From Bryobacterales bacterium (GTDB taxonomy: Bacteria > Acidobacteriota > Terriglobia > Bryobacterales > Bryobacteraceae): a stretch of 64,000 nt of DNA. The notes under the pieces were generated by a model, which was not told where the DNA came from, did not search any database, and saw only the letters and a list, made by a program, of their open reading frames with translations. The stretch is from assembly GCA_016789905.1 (NCBI GenBank), contig JAEUQC010000182.1, forward strand, positions 1 through 64,000, given 5' to 3'. The translations under genes were made by a program, and so were the position numbers. How positions within the stretch are numbered: position 1 is the stretch's first letter; each line of letters opens with the position of its first letter. Shown here in pieces: positions 35,562 to 44,724 of the stretch.

Positions 35562-36947
35562 CTATTCTGGTGGTATCCGCTTATGGAATCCCGTCGCGTC
35601 TTCTAAAGCCGCCGCCGCCCGTAACACGGTTCGCTCCTCAAACGGGCGCCCGACCATTTGCAGCCCGATCGGCATCCCGCCCGAATCGAAGCCGCACGGA
35701 ATGGATATAGCAGGGAAGCCGAGCACGTTAATCCCGCGCACCAGGCGCGTTGTCGCCAGCCGGAAATCCTCTTCCACACCCCCGATGCTGATCTTGTTCT
35801 CTCCAATCCGTTTGGCCACGGTCGGTGCGCACGGGGTAATCATCACGTCGATTGTAGAGAACAGGCGCAGAAACTGATCCCGAAACTGCTTGCGAAGGCG
35901 CTGCGCGTTGACGTAATCGGTCGCGGGCAATAGCGCACCCTGGTCGAACAGCGTTCGTACGTCTGCACCAAACTTGCTCCGCCGGTCACTATGGTTCTCA
36001 AACACCGCCGCGGCTTCCGACAACAAAATCACGCGGCCCACGGCGTTCAATGACGCAACATCGGGCACTGTCACCGGTTCGACGCGCGCCCCCAACTCTG
36101 ACGCCACCCGCGCCATTCCTCTCACGGCGCGTTCGACATCCGCCTCCACATGCTCGAAGTAAAAATTCTCCGGTACACCGATACGCAGACCCTTTATGCT
36201 GACAACTTCCTCCGGCACGTACTCATCAATAGCGGCGTGGCTCGAAGTCTCATCTCGCTCATCGCGGCCCGCTAGCACTTGCAGACAAATCGCCGCGTCC
36301 CGCACCGAACGGGTCAGCGGTCCCATGTGATCCAAGCTGAAATCGAGCGGCATCACCCCGTGGCGGCTAACGCGTCCGTAAGTCGGCTTCAGGCCGACTG
36401 TGTTGCAGAATGCGGCCGGAACGCGTATCGACCCGCCCGTGTCGCTTCCCATTGCCATGAATGCCATCCCCGCGGAGACGGCTGCCGCCGAGCCTCCGCT
36501 GGAGCCGCCCGGAACGCATTCGGCGTTCCAGGGATTCCGTACCGGGCCGAAGTGCGGATTGTTGGAGGTAACTCCATAGGCAAGTTCGTGCATATGGGTT
36601 TTGCCCAGCAGAATCGCCCCGGCTGCCGAAAGCCGTTCGGCCACGGCGCAATTGTAGTCCGGCACATGGTCCTTAAACAGTAAAGATCCGCAGGTTGTTC
36701 GAATCCCTTTCGTACAGAACACATCCTTCAACGCAATGGGGATACCGTGCAACGGGCCTCGGTTCGTGCCTGCCGCCAATGCGGTGTCGGCCGCCGCGGC
36801 GTCCGCCAAGGCCTGTTCGGCCACGATCGTCAGGAAGGCGTTCCATTTTGGGTTGCCGCTCTCAATACGCTGAAGGCATTGCGTCGTGAGTTCACGGGAG
36901 GAAACGGTCCGTGCCCGCAACGCCGCGCCGGCTTCTTGAATCGTCAT
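35562..36947 (-). CDS. amidase (amidase-signature family)
   Basis: 461-residue amidase with the Ser-cisSer-Lys machinery: Lys74 in IPIALKDVF, the glycine-rich serine block VPGGSSGGSAAAVSAG (Ser149/Ser150), and nucleophile Ser173 in MGSDTGGSIRVPAA. The C-terminal part has GFPAISIPCGFDSGGMPIGLQ. GatA-type homologs need GatC and GatB for tRNA amidation; here the overlap with the small upstream gene (4 bases) recalls amidase/small-partner pairs such as AtzE-AtzG. No gatB is visible, so a small-molecule amide is the more likely substrate. Confidence 0.88.
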   Translation of the reverse strand: MTIQEAGAALRARTVSSRELTTQCLQRIESGNPKWNAFLTIVAEQALADAAAADTALAAGTNRGPLHGIPIALKDVFCTKGIRTTCGSLLFKDHVPDYNCAVAERLSAAGAILLGKTHMHELAYGVTSNNPHFGPVRNPWNAECVPGGSSGGSAAAVSAGMAFMAMGSDTGGSIRVPAAFCNTVGLKPTYGRVSRHGVMPLDFSLDHMGPLTRSVRDAAICLQVLAGRDERDETSSHAAIDEYVPEEVVSIKGLRIGVPENFYFEHVEADVERAVRGMARVASELGARVEPVTVPDVASLNAVGRVILLSEAAAVFENHSDRRSKFGADVRTLFDQGALLPATDYVNAQRLRKQFRDQFLRLFSTIDVMITPCAPTVAKRIGENKISIGGVEEDFRLATTRLVRGINVLGFPAISIPCGFDSGGMPIGLQMVGRPFEERTVLRAAAALEDATGFHKRIPPE

Positions 36948-37129
36948 CGGCCTGCTCCCGGAAGCGGCAGCACGTGGTGTGTCACCGGCTCCGTGCTCAG
37001 GTCAATTTCCGTGCGCAGGGCCCGGAACTGAGCCTCCAGCTTTTCCAATGGCGTGGTCACCGCATCGTCCGCGGGAATTCCCTTCGCCGCCGCAATTGCT
37101 TTCCAATCCGTCATACTTGTTTTCGCCAT
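36944..37129 (-). CDS. small GatC/AtzG-like partner of the amidase
   Basis: 61-residue protein beginning MAKTSMTDWKAIAAAKG and continuing IPADDAVTTPLEKLEAQFRAL; the TPLEKLEAQFRAL helix and a leucine-proline tail (VLPLPGAGR) fit the small GatC/AtzG type that wraps around amidases. It overlaps the amidase start by 4 bases (ATGA), an arrangement seen for such pairs. A second ATG lies one codon upstream at 37132. The longer open frame upstream is spurious. The family assignment is by context and helix pattern, not a firm motif. Confidence 0.6.
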   Translation of the reverse strand: MAKTSMTDWKAIAAAKGIPADDAVTTPLEKLEAQFRALRTEIDLSTEPVTHHVLPLPGAGR

Positions 37130-37159
37130 CATATACGATGCGAACTGGAGGAATGCGGC

Positions 37160-37843
37160 ATGTTCTGTGATCGTTGTGGTACCCCGGTGCCGGCTTCGGC
37201 CGCGCAATGCCCTCGCTGCCAGGCGCCGCTCGCCGCTTTGGCGGTAGTTCCGGCGGCTGTCCCCCGTGGTGCGGGCGCCTGGATATCCAGTGGCTGGACG
37301 GCCGTAACAGGCAACTTTTGGATCTTTGTGCTGCTGGGCCTGATATATGTCGCGGCTGGTTCCACCGTGCCCGTGCTGGTGCAGGGGCCTGTCGCGCTTG
37401 GGCTGCAATGGGCTGCGCTACGGCAGGTTTCGGGCAGCCGCGCTGAAGTGAACGACCTCGCGTTCGGCTTCAATCAGTTTCCGCACGCGGTGCTTGTCTG
37501 TCTCACCACCAGTTTGCTGATCGGTGTCGCCACCTTGTTTCTGATCATTCCCGGCCTCATCGCCGCGGCCCTGCTGCAGTTTCCTTACCTGTTGGTCATT
37601 GATCGCAAGTTGGACTTTTGGGGCGCGATCAAGGAGAGCTTTTCCGTTTCGCAACGGCATATGGGCTCGCTATTTGCCCTGTTCCTGCTCCAGGTGTGTC
37701 TAGTGATCGGCGGAGTGCTCTTGTGCGGCGCCGGTGTGCTGGTGGCCATTCCGATGATCTATGCCTCGGCTGCTGCGGCGTACATAGATCTCTTCGGTTT
37801 GCAGGCCTCCACAAAGTCTTCCATCAGCGTAGGGACGCGGTAG
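37160..37843 (+). CDS. zinc-ribbon integral membrane protein
   Basis: 227-residue membrane protein starting with a zinc ribbon (Cys3, Cys6, Cys17, Cys20: MFCDRCG ... CPRC). Four or five hydrophobic helices follow (FWIFVLLGLIYVAAG, VLVCLTTSLLIGVATLFLIIPGLIAAALL), resembling DUF975-like and other zinc-ribbon-headed bacterial membrane proteins. A GGAGGA seven bases before the ATG at 37160 fixes this start; the longer frame is spurious. Function unknown; it could be an envelope-stress or membrane-lipid helper. DUF2752 gene follows after 2 bp. Confidence 0.7.
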   Translation: MFCDRCGTPVPASAAQCPRCQAPLAALAVVPAAVPRGAGAWISSGWTAVTGNFWIFVLLGLIYVAAGSTVPVLVQGPVALGLQWAALRQVSGSRAEVNDLAFGFNQFPHAVLVCLTTSLLIGVATLFLIIPGLIAAALLQFPYLLVIDRKLDFWGAIKESFSVSQRHMGSLFALFLLQVCLVIGGVLLCGAGVLVAIPMIYASAAAAYIDLFGLQASTKSSISVGTR

Positions 37844-37845
37844 CC

Positions 37846-38247
37846 ATGACTGATCGCGCGGCAGCACTGGCCCGTCTTGCAATCCCGGCCGGAGCATTGT
37901 GCGCCTGCGCGTTGATGGACCCGCATCGCCCTCCCGCATGGATGATTTGTCCTTTCCGGGCCGTCACCGGCCTGCCCTGTCCCATGTGCGGGATGACGCG
38001 TGGTATCGCTGCCCTCATTCACGGACAATGGCGGGCTGCCGTGGCCTTCCACTGGTTTAGCCCCCTGGCTCTCGCCGCCCTTGCCGTCTGGATTGCGGCC
38101 GACGCCGGACACGCCGCCCGCCTCTGGAACGGCCGCCGTTTCCATCGTTGGGTCATGCATCCTGCCCCGTGGCTCGCCCTGTTCACACTGTGTACTATCT
38201 ATGGGGTACTTCGATGGTGCGGTATACTAGAGAGTCCACACGCGTAG
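37846..38247 (+). CDS. DUF2752 domain membrane protein
   Basis: 133-residue protein with the DUF2752 cysteine block CPFRAVTGLPCPMCGMTRGIA and surrounding hydrophobic helices. The family is widespread and uncharacterised. The ATG at 37846 starts MTDRAAALARLAIPAG and is 2 bp after the zinc-ribbon gene, so the two share an mRNA. Followed after 9 bp by the ABC permease. Confidence 0.8.
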   Translation: MTDRAAALARLAIPAGALCACALMDPHRPPAWMICPFRAVTGLPCPMCGMTRGIAALIHGQWRAAVAFHWFSPLALAALAVWIAADAGHAARLWNGRRFHRWVMHPAPWLALFTLCTIYGVLRWCGILESPHA

Positions 38248-38256
38248 TCCGTTGGC

Positions 38257-39057
38257 GTGACGGATACCAACAAAACAATGACATCAATGTGGAATGGCGA
38301 CTATCTTTTTCTCTTGGAGAACCTGATCGTTAAGGACTTCAAGATTCGATATCGCAACATGTCGCTCGGCGTTTTCTGGTCGCTGCTGAATCCGCTAGTC
38401 TTGATGGGCGTTCTCACTTTCGTTTTTGTGAAAGTGATGCCGAACAACAACGTCCCGAACTTCCCGATCTTTGTGTTATGCGGTCTGGTGCCGTTCAACT
38501 TTTTCAGCATCGCCTGGAACAATGGAACGCTCTCGGTGGCTAACAATGCCGGTCTTATCAAGCGAATTCCCGTTCCAAGGGAAATTGTCCCCATCGCCTC
38601 CGTGCTTTCCACCACAATTCATCTGGCCATCCAGATAGCGCTCTTGTTACTGTTTGTCGTCGCCTTTGGCCGCGGCGTGAACTGGCATTGGCTTTGGCTT
38701 CCTTTGATGTGGGTGTTGGAAATCGTTTTTGTCTGCGGTTTGGTGCTAGCCACTTCTGCGCTCGATGTTTACCTCCGCGACATGCGATATATTGTCGAGT
38801 CGGCGTGTACGGTCCTGTTCTGGCTGGTTCCCATTTTCTACACGCTGGACATCGTGCCGCGGGAGTATGTCACTGTTTATGAATTCAACCCGCTTGCGGC
38901 AATGATTCTCGGCCTCCGGCGGATCTTGATTGACGGAGTTTCTCCCAACGGAGACGCTGGTCTGGTATACAAGCTGGCGTTTACGTCGACAGTTACTTTC
39001 ATCCTTGGGCTCTCGCTCTATTCCCGCCTGAAGAACAAGTTCTTCGACTATCTATAA
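38257..39057 (+). CDS. ABC-2 type polysaccharide/teichoic-acid export permease
   Basis: 266-residue permease with six predicted membrane spans, of the Wzm/TagG/KpsM type that exports polysaccharide or glycolipid. The N-terminus is typical (FLLENLIVKDFKIRYRNMSLGVFWSLLNPLV), and the C-terminal RRILIDG region with VYKLAFTSTVTFILGLSLY is present. GTG start at 38257 with a weak ribosome site; an ATG at 38278 (MTSMWNGDYLF) is an alternative. The ATP-binding gene follows 13 bp later. Confidence 0.85.
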   Translation: MTDTNKTMTSMWNGDYLFLLENLIVKDFKIRYRNMSLGVFWSLLNPLVLMGVLTFVFVKVMPNNNVPNFPIFVLCGLVPFNFFSIAWNNGTLSVANNAGLIKRIPVPREIVPIASVLSTTIHLAIQIALLLLFVVAFGRGVNWHWLWLPLMWVLEIVFVCGLVLATSALDVYLRDMRYIVESACTVLFWLVPIFYTLDIVPREYVTVYEFNPLAAMILGLRRILIDGVSPNGDAGLVYKLAFTSTVTFILGLSLYSRLKNKFFDYL

Positions 39058-39070
39058 GGAACAACCCGCG

Positions 39071-39811
39071 ATGACTGTTATCGAATTCAAAAACGTCTCC
39101 AAGGGATTTCACCGCGCGGTGGGCCAGCGGCTGCTCCGCCACTATCTGGAAGACCTTTTGGGTAAGTCCGATCCAGACTCGTTCCACGCCCTGCGCAATG
39201 TGAATTTCGCCATTAACGATGGAGAGTCGGTTGCCATCATCGGCGCCAATGGGGCAGGGAAGAGCACTCTGCTCAGCCTGGTGACGCGTCTGGCTCCTCC
39301 CTCATCGGGGGAAGTCATCATTAACGGGCGCGTGGCCGCGCTTCTGGAACTCGGCGCCGGGTTCCATCCGGACCTCACCGGCCGCGAGAACATCCGGTTA
39401 AATGCCTCTCTTCTCGGCTTCAGCCGAAAGCAGGCCGGCGATCTCTACGAATCGATTGTCGACTTCTCCGAACTGCACGACTTCATCGACGAACCGCTCC
39501 GCACCTATTCCAACGGCATGATGCTCCGCCTGGCCTTCGCAGTGGCGGTGAATCTCGATCCCCAGATCCTCATTATCGATGAAGTGCTGGCCGTGGGCGA
39601 CCAGCAATTTCAGGCCAAGTGCATGGACAAGATCTACGAAATCCGGAATCAGGGCCGCACCATTCTCTGCGTCTCCCACGCTTTGGGAATTCTGCAGACT
39701 CTCTGCACGCGAGCCCTCTGGCTTGATCATGGCCAACTGATCATGGATGGCCCCGTCGCCGAAGTGCTCCACGCCTATGAGGGCCGCGCTCTCCATGCCC
39801 CCAGCGAGTAG
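39071..39811 (+). CDS. ABC transporter ATP-binding protein, polysaccharide export (Wzt/TagH type)
   Basis: 246-residue ATPase with Walker A GANGAGKST (58-66), ABC signature YSNGMMLRLAF and Walker B LIIDEVLAVGD, paired with the preceding permease. The length has no room for the C-terminal carbohydrate-binding domain of long Wzt proteins, so substrate selection must lie elsewhere or the substrate is a small glycolipid. The ribosome site AAGGAAC lies before the ATG. The exported polymer is not identifiable from context. Confidence 0.9.
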   Translation: MTVIEFKNVSKGFHRAVGQRLLRHYLEDLLGKSDPDSFHALRNVNFAINDGESVAIIGANGAGKSTLLSLVTRLAPPSSGEVIINGRVAALLELGAGFHPDLTGRENIRLNASLLGFSRKQAGDLYESIVDFSELHDFIDEPLRTYSNGMMLRLAFAVAVNLDPQILIIDEVLAVGDQQFQAKCMDKIYEIRNQGRTILCVSHALGILQTLCTRALWLDHGQLIMDGPVAEVLHAYEGRALHAPSE

Positions 39812-39827
39812 CCGCTAAACTGGAGAG

Positions 39828-40973
39828 GTGTCCACCCCGCTTACGTCCCTTTCGGAAGAAGACGCTCTCTTCCAGGCTTCCGTTCGCCGCTTCGCCCGCG
39901 AGCAAGTGGCACCGCGCGCCCGGGAGATGGATCACAACGCCGCCATCCATCCAGCGCTCCTCAAACAGCTCTTCTCGCTTGGCCTCACGGCCATTGAGAT
40001 TCCCGAGGAGTTTGGCGGCCAGGGTGGCACCTTCTTTCAGTCCATTCTCGCCGTGGAAGAGATCGCCGCTGCCGACCCTGGTGTCGCGGTTCTCGTCGAC
40101 GTTCAGAACACACTCGTCGTGAACGCCATTCGCGACTACGGCAGCCCCGCGCAACAAGCCAGGTTCCTTCCCGCGCTCGCCGCCGATACCATTGGCGCCT
40201 ATGCGTTGAGCGAGGCCAACTCCGGTTCCGACGCCTTCGCGCTCGCCACGCGCGCCCTCGCCGATGGCGACCACTACCTGCTGACAGGCCGCAAGCTCTG
40301 GATTTCCAACGCCGCCGAAGCGGGCCTGTTTCTGGTCTTTGCCACCGTCAATCCGGAGGCCGGTCACCGCGGCATCACCTGCTTTCTCGTGGAGCGTGGT
40401 ACGCCGGGGCTATCCGTGGGCCGGAAGGAAGACAAGCTCGGCATCCGCTGTTCCTCGACGTGTGAGGTAGTGCTCGACAACTGTCGTGTTCCCGCCGCGA
40501 ACATTCTGGGGGAACCTGGAAAGGGGTACAAGGTCGCCATTGAAACGTTGAATGGCGGCCGCATCGCCATCGGCGCCCAATTGGTCGGCTTGGCGGACGG
40601 GGCGTTGCGCCACGCCATCGCCTATGCCCGGCAACGGCGCCAGTTCGGCAAAACCATTGCTGAGTTCCAGGGCGTGCAGTTCCAGTTGGCCGAAATGGCC
40701 ATGCAAGTGGAGTCCGCCAGGCTGATGGTCTACAACGCCGCTCGCCTGCGAATCGCCGGTCTGCCGTATGTGAAGGAGGCGGCGATGGCCAAGCTCCACT
40801 CGTCGCTGATCGCGGAAGAAGTGGCCAGCCAGGCAGTGGAGATTTTCGGCGGAATTGGCTTTACTAAGGAGTGTCCGGCGGAAAAACTTTATCGGGACTC
40901 GAAGATCGGCAGAATCTACGAAGGCACCAGCAACATGCAGCGAATGACAATCGCGAAGGAAATTCTTTCGTAA
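39828..40973 (+). CDS. acyl-CoA dehydrogenase
   Basis: 381-residue flavoenzyme that introduces a trans-2 double bond into acyl-CoA, passing electrons to ETF. Family blocks are seen: FGGQGGTFFQSILAVEEIA, YALSEANSGSDAFAL, KLGIRCSSTCEVVLDNC and the C-terminal IYEGTSNMQRMTIAKEIL with the catalytic Glu in EGTSN. GTG start at 39828, 16 bp after the ABC gene, with purine-rich GGAGAG directly before it. It is metabolically unrelated to the ABC genes; operon membership is uncertain. Confidence 0.92.
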   Translation: MSTPLTSLSEEDALFQASVRRFAREQVAPRAREMDHNAAIHPALLKQLFSLGLTAIEIPEEFGGQGGTFFQSILAVEEIAAADPGVAVLVDVQNTLVVNAIRDYGSPAQQARFLPALAADTIGAYALSEANSGSDAFALATRALADGDHYLLTGRKLWISNAAEAGLFLVFATVNPEAGHRGITCFLVERGTPGLSVGRKEDKLGIRCSSTCEVVLDNCRVPAANILGEPGKGYKVAIETLNGGRIAIGAQLVGLADGALRHAIAYARQRRQFGKTIAEFQGVQFQLAEMAMQVESARLMVYNAARLRIAGLPYVKEAAMAKLHSSLIAEEVASQAVEIFGGIGFTKECPAEKLYRDSKIGRIYEGTSNMQRMTIAKEILS

Positions 40974-41014
40974 CCTGGGGAAACTTTCAGCCATCCATCA
41001 TGCTAGGAGACACT

Positions 41015-41812
41015 ATGCGGTTCGCCCTGCCCCTTCTGTTCGCCTTGGCCTTGGTCCCTGTCTCGTCCGCGGCGCCCGCGAAGGCGGAGCCCACCGAAGC
41101 GGAACTGCAACGGATCATCGAGAAATTTGCCCAAAAGGAAAGCGAGTTCCTCCTCGCCCGTGAACGCTACACCTACCGCCAAACCGTGCGCGTCGAAGAT
41201 TTTGACGGGGGCGGGTCTCCCGGCGGCCGCTACGATTTGGTGTCGGATATCATTTTCACAAGCAATGGCAAACGAAATGAACGGATCGTCCGCGCACCAG
41301 TGTCGACAATCAAGTTCGTAACGTTCTCCCCGGAAGATGAACAGGACATTCGAAGCGTGCAGCCGTTCGTGCTCAACTCCAAGGAATTGCCCAAATATCA
41401 CGTGCGCTATTTGGGGCGGGAGAAGCTCGATGAAATCGATACCCTCGCTTTTGCGGTCAAGCCAAAGGAGATGATCCCCGGCGAGCGCTACTTTGCCGGC
41501 ATCGCCTGGGTGGACGAACAGGATCTGCAAATCGTCAAAACCTACGGCCGCGCCACCGGCAAATTGAAGAAGGGGAATGACCAACGCTTCCCCAAGTTCG
41601 AGACCTTTCGGGAACAAATCGACGGGAAGTACTGGTTCCCCACCCTGACTCGCGCCGACGATACGCTCTACTTTGAGGATTCCGCCGTGCGTCTGAAAAT
41701 GCGCGTGAAGTATGAGGACTATAAGCAGTTCAAAGGGGACACAACCATCACCTTCGGCGACGTGGTTCCTGATTCTCCTCCGGCCACTCCCGCGCCTCCG
41801 AAAAAGCCTTAA
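41015..41812 (+). CDS. secreted protein, LolA-like outer-membrane lipoprotein-sorting type
   Basis: 265-residue exported protein with a clear signal peptide (MRFALPLLFALALVPVSSAAPA). The mature part has the beta-rich pattern of acidobacterial LolA-like proteins (YTYRQTVRVEDFDGGG, DEIDTLAFAVKPKEMIPGE, DEQDLQIVKTYGRATGKL). The longer upstream frame is spurious; the ATG at 41015 has an AGGAGA site six bases ahead. The C-terminus ends in a proline-rich tail. Function unknown; not close enough to call a particular lipoprotein carrier. Confidence 0.65.
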   Translation: MRFALPLLFALALVPVSSAAPAKAEPTEAELQRIIEKFAQKESEFLLARERYTYRQTVRVEDFDGGGSPGGRYDLVSDIIFTSNGKRNERIVRAPVSTIKFVTFSPEDEQDIRSVQPFVLNSKELPKYHVRYLGREKLDEIDTLAFAVKPKEMIPGERYFAGIAWVDEQDLQIVKTYGRATGKLKKGNDQRFPKFETFREQIDGKYWFPTLTRADDTLYFEDSAVRLKMRVKYEDYKQFKGDTTITFGDVVPDSPPATPAPPKKP

Positions 41813-41898
41813 GAATCGGCGTTCACCCCTCAGGATTCCCCACTCAATTGGGAATACGTGCGGGAAAGCCCTTAGCTATGCTTAAATGAAGCGTTAGT

Positions 41899-42945
41899 AT
41901 GCCGAGCCTTGCCACACGGCTCCGTCGCAATTTGCAGGCGGGGAATCGACGTCTGCGCGAACTGCGCATGATCGGGAAGGGTCTTCTCTCCACCGATCAT
42001 ATTGTGCAGGCGCACATTATTCCCATGCGCCGGTGCAATCTTGCCTGTACGTACTGTAACGAGTACGACGACGTATCCAAACCCGTCGATGTGGAGATCA
42101 TGAAAGCTCGCGTCGATCACCTCGCGAAATTGGGTGCGACGCTCATCATGATCAGCGGCGGCGAACCGCTGTTACACCCGGAATTGGAGCAGATCATCGC
42201 CCGCATTCGCCATCATGGCCGTATTGCCGGTATGATCACCAACGGCTATCTCCTGATGCCGGATCGAATCCAGCGCCTGAACGCCGCGCGTCTCGACCAT
42301 CTGCAGATCTCCATCGACAACGTGATGCCCGACGAGGTCTCGAAGAAAAGCCTCAAAGTCCTCGACAAAAAGCTGCAAATGCTCGCCGAGCACGCCGATT
42401 TTCACGTCAACATCAACTCCGTTCTTGGCGGCGGTACCAAAACTCCGGAGGACGCGCTTGTCATCGGCCGCCGGGCTTTGGAACTCGGTTTCTCCTGCAC
42501 CGTTGGCATCATCCACGATGGCCACGGCCAGTTGAAGCCGCTAGGCGAGCGGGAACTCAAGGTCTACCGCGAGTTCAAGAAACTGGACCAGCGCAGCTTC
42601 GCGCACTTCTCAGGATTTCAAGAGAAGGTAGTGCTCGGCCAAACTATCGACTGGCGCTGCCGTGCCGGTTCGCGATACCTGTACGTCTGTGAGGATGGTC
42701 TGGTTCACTACTGCTCCCAGCAGCGCGGCTATCCCGGCGTTCCCCTTCTCGAATATACTTCCGAGGATGTTCGCCGCGAGTTCCTTACAAAAAAGGACTG
42801 CGCGCCGCACTGCACCATCTCCTGCGTCCACATGACTTCGCACATGGACTACTGGCGCGCGCCGCAGACGCTCGAATCGGGCTTGAACCAATTGCACAAG
42901 CCCGGAGTCGAAGAACTGATCAATATTCAGAGCGTCGGCCGCTGA
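41899..42945 (+). CDS. radical SAM protein
   Basis: 348-residue radical SAM enzyme with the CxxxCxxC cluster at Cys46, Cys50 and Cys53 (RRCNLACTYC), the GGEP motif in MISGGEPLLHPEL, and a C-terminal group of cysteines (YCSQQRG, CAPHCTISC) that may bind a second cluster. The general type matches SPASM-less radical SAM enzymes; the substrate is unknown. It is not like HpnH or MoaA in motif detail. It is convergent with the PEP-CTERM gene, with the two ends overlapping by 19 bases. Confidence 0.8.
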   Translation: MPSLATRLRRNLQAGNRRLRELRMIGKGLLSTDHIVQAHIIPMRRCNLACTYCNEYDDVSKPVDVEIMKARVDHLAKLGATLIMISGGEPLLHPELEQIIARIRHHGRIAGMITNGYLLMPDRIQRLNAARLDHLQISIDNVMPDEVSKKSLKVLDKKLQMLAEHADFHVNINSVLGGGTKTPEDALVIGRRALELGFSCTVGIIHDGHGQLKPLGERELKVYREFKKLDQRSFAHFSGFQEKVVLGQTIDWRCRAGSRYLYVCEDGLVHYCSQQRGYPGVPLLEYTSEDVRREFLTKKDCAPHCTISCVHMTSHMDYWRAPQTLESGLNQLHKPGVEELINIQSVGR

Positions 42946-43781
42946 CGGCGAAGCAGCGACACTGTTCCCAGCCCCAGGCCCGTCAAAAACATGGCGCCCG
43001 GCTCGGGCACATCCGTGTAACTCCATTTCACGATGTCGTGGTTTTCAAATGCTCCGCCGGTGGAAGAAGTGAACCCAATATAGGCGCTGTCGCCGTTTTC
43101 CAGGTTCAGAAGCCGGCCAAGATCGACCGCTACCGTCAACAGCGGTTTCGATAAGTCATCGAAGTAAATAGAAAGCGCTCCCGGAAGATACGTGATCATT
43201 ACGTCGTAGATAGTCCCGTTCGACATGTCTTTCTGTGGCAGTGCGATGCCAAGAGTAGGATTGCCGAACGCGCCGTCTTCGTCGGCGCAGTGTTCCGGAC
43301 GGTTAGCGGCCACGCCAAGGCTCTGCACCGCAATATGATTCCCATTCGGTTCGCAGTAACTAGGTTTGTTGTTCCACGTGTCGAACTCGATCGCCAGGCT
43401 ATTGCCGATGCCATAATAGCCGATTCCGCTGGCATATAGCCCCATCGCCGTCGCGCTGGAATTTTGAATAGTGAACGTAAAGCCGTCGGCGCCATTGTTG
43501 ATCACGCCCGGTTCCCAGTCCGGTGTGTACCCGCCGCGATCGGTGATTTGGAACTGGAACGTGGTGGTGAAGCCATTCTGCACCACTACGCGATCATTCA
43601 ACCAAACGGCGCTCACCTGATTTTCCTGCGCTTCTGTCAAGCGGAGGCGGTTTGCCGAAAGGGTGGCGTCGCCGACCATCGTCAACCCGGCCGGGCTGCT
43701 GAAATCGGCAAACGTAAAGGCGGTGGCCGGCGCTGCCGGGGCCAGGCTAAGCAGCCACATCGCAGCCTTTGTCACTTTCAT
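42927..43781 (-). CDS. PEP-CTERM protein with lectin-like domain
   Basis: 284-residue exported protein. Signal peptide at the start (AAMWLLSLAPAAPATAFTF), then an L-type (legume) lectin-like beta-sandwich: WLNDRVVVQNGFTTTFQFQI, GADGFTFTIQN, NSLAIEFDTWNN and ENHDIVKWSYTDV. The C-terminus is a PEP-CTERM sorting signal: VPEPGAMFLTGLGLGTVSLL then arginines. Such proteins are processed by an exosortase and linked to exopolysaccharide-producing cells. The start at 43781 has GAGG nearby. It lies downstream of the exopolysaccharide-like genes. No exosortase gene is visible. Confidence 0.85.
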   Translation of the reverse strand: MKVTKAAMWLLSLAPAAPATAFTFADFSSPAGLTMVGDATLSANRLRLTEAQENQVSAVWLNDRVVVQNGFTTTFQFQITDRGGYTPDWEPGVINNGADGFTFTIQNSSATAMGLYASGIGYYGIGNSLAIEFDTWNNKPSYCEPNGNHIAVQSLGVAANRPEHCADEDGAFGNPTLGIALPQKDMSNGTIYDVMITYLPGALSIYFDDLSKPLLTVAVDLGRLLNLENGDSAYIGFTSSTGGAFENHDIVKWSYTDVPEPGAMFLTGLGLGTVSLLRRQRPTL

Positions 43782-43897
43782 TGCGGAGTACCTCGACTCC
43801 ATTAAGCCAGCCCCGCGCGCGCCGCCCTATAGGCCAAATCACCCGCCGGTAATGGGCGTTCCCGCCTCACGTACTGGCACGCGCGCGTCGTCTGGTG

Positions 43898-44713
43898 CTA
43901 GAACTCGAAGAACATTCGGCCGGTTACACCTGTCCGAGTGTACGCACCGAACTTGTTCTGATGGTCAAGCGAGATGTAATACCCGTAGTGGCGTGATAAC
44001 CACTTCCGGAAAAACAGTTGCGCGGAGACGCTGTTCAGGTTCACCTCAAGCGGCGTTGTCGCAATGTAGGTGTATACTTCCTTGCCTCCGCCCACCACGG
44101 CGCCTACCCAGTATTTCCCTTCTTGTCCGCGTTGCGCCGCCACACTTGCCGAACTGGACAATTTATTGTCCGGCTGGTTCCGGTTCAGAAAGTAGTTACC
44201 CTCCACAATCATCTTTCGCGGATAGTAAATGAACCCGGTATTGTAGATGTGCCCCTTGGTCAGACTTCCAAACGAGAAATGGGAGTACCCGGCGGCCAGC
44301 ACCAGCCGGCGGTTAAAGGCCGGTTTGTAGAATCCCTTAACGTCATACCGTTGATGGGGGAACAACGATACGCCGTTCCGCGCGGGCGCAAAACTGAACC
44401 CCTGCGTCGTGTAGAAGTTCTTGCTCCAGTTGGCGAAACTGAAGAAGCCGATGTTCTGCTGAGTAACGCCTGGCCGCGTCTGCGAGTTGAATAGAAACAC
44501 CGGCGTGAATCGCGGGTTGTGCCGCAGCCATAGTGCCGCGTCCGCGCCCCGCCAGTAGCCGTAGCCGTTTGTCACGCCGCTATGATACGTGCCCACCTCC
44601 AGCAACACGGGCAGCGGACTTTCATAGCCAGGCCGCTCGAATGTGGCCGGCGTCTCCTGCGTCTGCCCCCACATAGTGGTCGCCGCAATCAATGTCAGTA
44701 TCAATAACCGCAT
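43898..44713 (-). CDS. YaiO-type outer-membrane beta-barrel protein
   Basis: 271-residue protein with a signal peptide (LILTLIAATTMWGQ) and an amphipathic beta-strand pattern ending in aromatic Phe (MFFEF), as expected for an outer-membrane barrel inserted by Bam. The motif style (GYGYWRGADAALWLRHNPRFTPVFLFN, LVLAAGYSHFSFG, IYNTGFIYYPRKM) fits the YaiO family. Ribosome site AAGGAGTAGGGG abuts the ATG. It ends the likely polysaccharide run and could be the export porin (inference); no TPR-type scaffold is present. Confidence 0.75.
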   Translation of the reverse strand: MRLLILTLIAATTMWGQTQETPATFERPGYESPLPVLLEVGTYHSGVTNGYGYWRGADAALWLRHNPRFTPVFLFNSQTRPGVTQQNIGFFSFANWSKNFYTTQGFSFAPARNGVSLFPHQRYDVKGFYKPAFNRRLVLAAGYSHFSFGSLTKGHIYNTGFIYYPRKMIVEGNYFLNRNQPDNKLSSSASVAAQRGQEGKYWVGAVVGGGKEVYTYIATTPLEVNLNSVSAQLFFRKWLSRHYGYYISLDHQNKFGAYTRTGVTGRMFFEF

Positions 44714-44724
44714 CCCCTACTCCT

